This document shows positions 5,125 through 5,746 of a stretch of DNA of 5,746 nucleotides, piece by piece (within the stretch, counting starts at the first letter, position 1; each line of letters opens with the position of its first letter). Source of the stretch: Nitrospira lenta (GTDB lineage: Bacteria > Nitrospirota > Nitrospiria > Nitrospirales > Nitrospiraceae). The notes beneath the pieces were generated by a model. That model ran no database searches and was not told the DNA's origin. It was given only the letters and a program-made list of their open reading frames with translations. The position numbers and the translations under genes were made by a program. Location: contig CAMDRK010000182.1 of assembly GCA_945906715.1 (NCBI GenBank), positions 1-5,746 of the forward strand, written 5' to 3'.

Positions 5125-5259
5125 TCAATCCACTGACCGTGTTCGTTCATTCCACCGGCTAGGATTCATGATCGTGCTGAGTCCGAGCAGACCAACGATG
5201 ATCAAGAAAAAGACGAAAGACACCAGGAGAAAAAATGCAGCGCGAAGTTCTGTCATCAT
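5125..5259 (-). CDS. 44-aa single-span membrane protein upstream of phoU
   Basis: On the minus strand an ATG at 5259 (a second ATG follows at once) opens a 44-codon frame ending in TGA at 5125-5127. GGAGG at 5265-5269 lies 5 nt before the first ATG and 8 nt before the second, a good ribosome binding site. The product starts MMTELRAA, then has one strongly hydrophobic helix (about residues 8-30, rich in Phe, Leu, Ile and Val), then a short tail NPSRWNERTRSVD. Three arginines in the tail suggest an outside N terminus and a cytoplasmic C terminus. It lies 55 nt upstream of phoU on the same strand, so the two are probably co-transcribed. I do not recognise a family. A role in phosphate signalling at the membrane is a guess from position only. 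Confidence 0.6.
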   Translation of the reverse strand: MMTELRAAFFLLVSFVFFLIIVGLLGLSTIMNPSRWNERTRSVD

Positions 5260-5366
5260 GATCCCCTCCGTTGCTCTCAGGAAACACAGTGACTCCGGAG
5301 AACCGAGTCGATGCTGAACACTGTTGACTCATCCTACCTTGCTCACATCACTGCCTCATTTCCGCC

Positions 5367-5446
5367 CGATTACGAACCTGTAACATTTCGATGCTGTCTT
5401 ATCCGCGCGTAACTCAATCTTAACTCTCCTTTGATATTGCTATAAC
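5367..5446 (+). promoter_or_regulatory. Candidate Pho-controlled promoter of the choice-of-anchor I gene
   Basis: Heptamers spaced by 11 bp occur in two groups: CGATTAC (5367-5373) with CTGTAAC (5378-5384), and GTCTTAT (5396-5402), GCGTAAC (5407-5413), TCTTAAC (5418-5424). Each unit is separated from the next by 4 bp, as in a Pho box. The last unit covers the -35 position, since a -10 candidate TATAAC (5441-5446) lies 17 bp after TCTTAA. A Pho box taking the place of a poor -35 is the usual PhoB arrangement. Transcription would start about 58 bp before the ATG at 5511. The phoU-side transcript diverges from the same spacer. Confidence 0.45.
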
Positions 5447-5510
5447 CAGCCGCAGCCATAGTGCTGGCCCTGAGAGGGGAATAACTTTTATGCAACAGGG
5501 AGGGAGACAC

Positions 5511-5746
5511 ATGAAGTTTGAACAGCTAGTCGTCAGTCTTGGTTTACTTAGCGCGATAGGACTGCCGATCTGCGTGGAGGCGGCAGACTCGAAGTCCATC
5601 ACGCTGAAGCAGATTGGACGCTACAGCGCCGGCGGGACCACTACCCGTGCAGAAATATCCGCGTATGATCCAGGGACCAAGCGATTGTTCAGCATTAACC
5701 TTGCCCTGCAACAACTGGATATCTTGGATCTCAGTAACCCCGAGTC
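5511..5746 (+). CDS. Choice-of-anchor I family secreted protein (5' part only)
   Basis: The first 78 codons of a gene cut by the window end. AGGGAGG lies about 7 nt before ATG 5511; another in-frame ATG at 5490 is less well placed because the ribosome binding site would then be inside the gene. The protein begins with a Sec signal peptide (MKFEQLVVSLGLLSAIGLPI..., likely cleaved near VEA-A, residues 22-25). It continues with ITLKQIGRYSAGG, then AEISAYDPGTKRLFSIN and LDILDLSNPE. This pattern of an YD-x-x-x-K-R-L-F strand followed by L-D-I-x-D-L-S-N-P is the first blade of the choice-of-anchor I / LVIVD-type beta-propeller proteins, large exported proteins sometimes annotated as alkaline-phosphatase-like. 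Catalytic function cannot be judged from this fragment. Position beside phoU and behind Pho-box-like repeats suggests induction when phosphate is scarce. Confidence 0.75.
   Translation, partial: MKFEQLVVSLGLLSAIGLPICVEAADSKSITLKQIGRYSAGGTTTRAEISAYDPGTKRLFSINLALQQLDILDLSNPE

Overview
The window looks like a chromosomal segment of a moderately GC-rich Gram-negative bacterium. Two lipoproteins with signal peptides, a BamE-like outer-membrane-assembly domain and two further predicted exported proteins point to a double membrane. The combination of a PhoX-family protein, a choice-of-anchor I family protein, a tiny two-CXXC protein and dense interspersed short repeats reminds me of Nitrospira (Nitrospirota). 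That placement is an inference from recollection, not something proved here.

Layout, left to right. At 106-492 (minus) lies a small cysteine-containing lipoprotein with a GTG start. At 493-892 there is no gene but two copies of a composite short-repeat element, with a four-unit, 11-bp-periodic Pho-box-like array (640-679) between them. At 893-1315 (plus) is a DksA/TraR-family zinc-finger regulator that keeps the acidic DxxDxA tip. It is followed by a perfect 15-bp hairpin (1393-1428) and a 71-aa zinc-ribbon-like protein (1503-1718, plus). The 1719-1982 gap is packed with REP-like palindromes and a third composite repeat, ending in a perfect 10-bp hairpin beyond the stop of the next gene. At 1983-3512 (minus) is an exported PhoX/DUF839-family protein. 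The divergent spacer 3513-3940 carries CTGTTAC-type sites. At 3941-4363 (plus) is a BamE/SmpA-like lipoprotein, converging on phoU (4407-5069, minus). phoU is preceded on its own strand by a 44-aa single-span membrane ORF (5125-5259). Divergent from these is the start of a secreted choice-of-anchor I family protein (5511 to the window end), behind a promoter-like region with Pho-box-like repeats.

The right half reads as a phosphate-response neighbourhood: PhoU (signalling of phosphate sufficiency to the Pst transporter and PhoR), a PhoX-type phosphatase candidate, and a secreted propeller-type protein. Candidate PhoB sites of the form CTGTTAC-N4-CTGTTAA lie in three intergenic regions. No pst, phoB or phoR gene is in the window, so the regulon assignment rests on motif shape and gene identity. 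The most novel-looking items are the 11-bp-phased Pho-box-like array stranded between two repeat elements, the composite heptamer-repeat family itself (three copies), the unlisted 44-aa membrane ORF before phoU, and the two competing starts of the PhoX-family gene.
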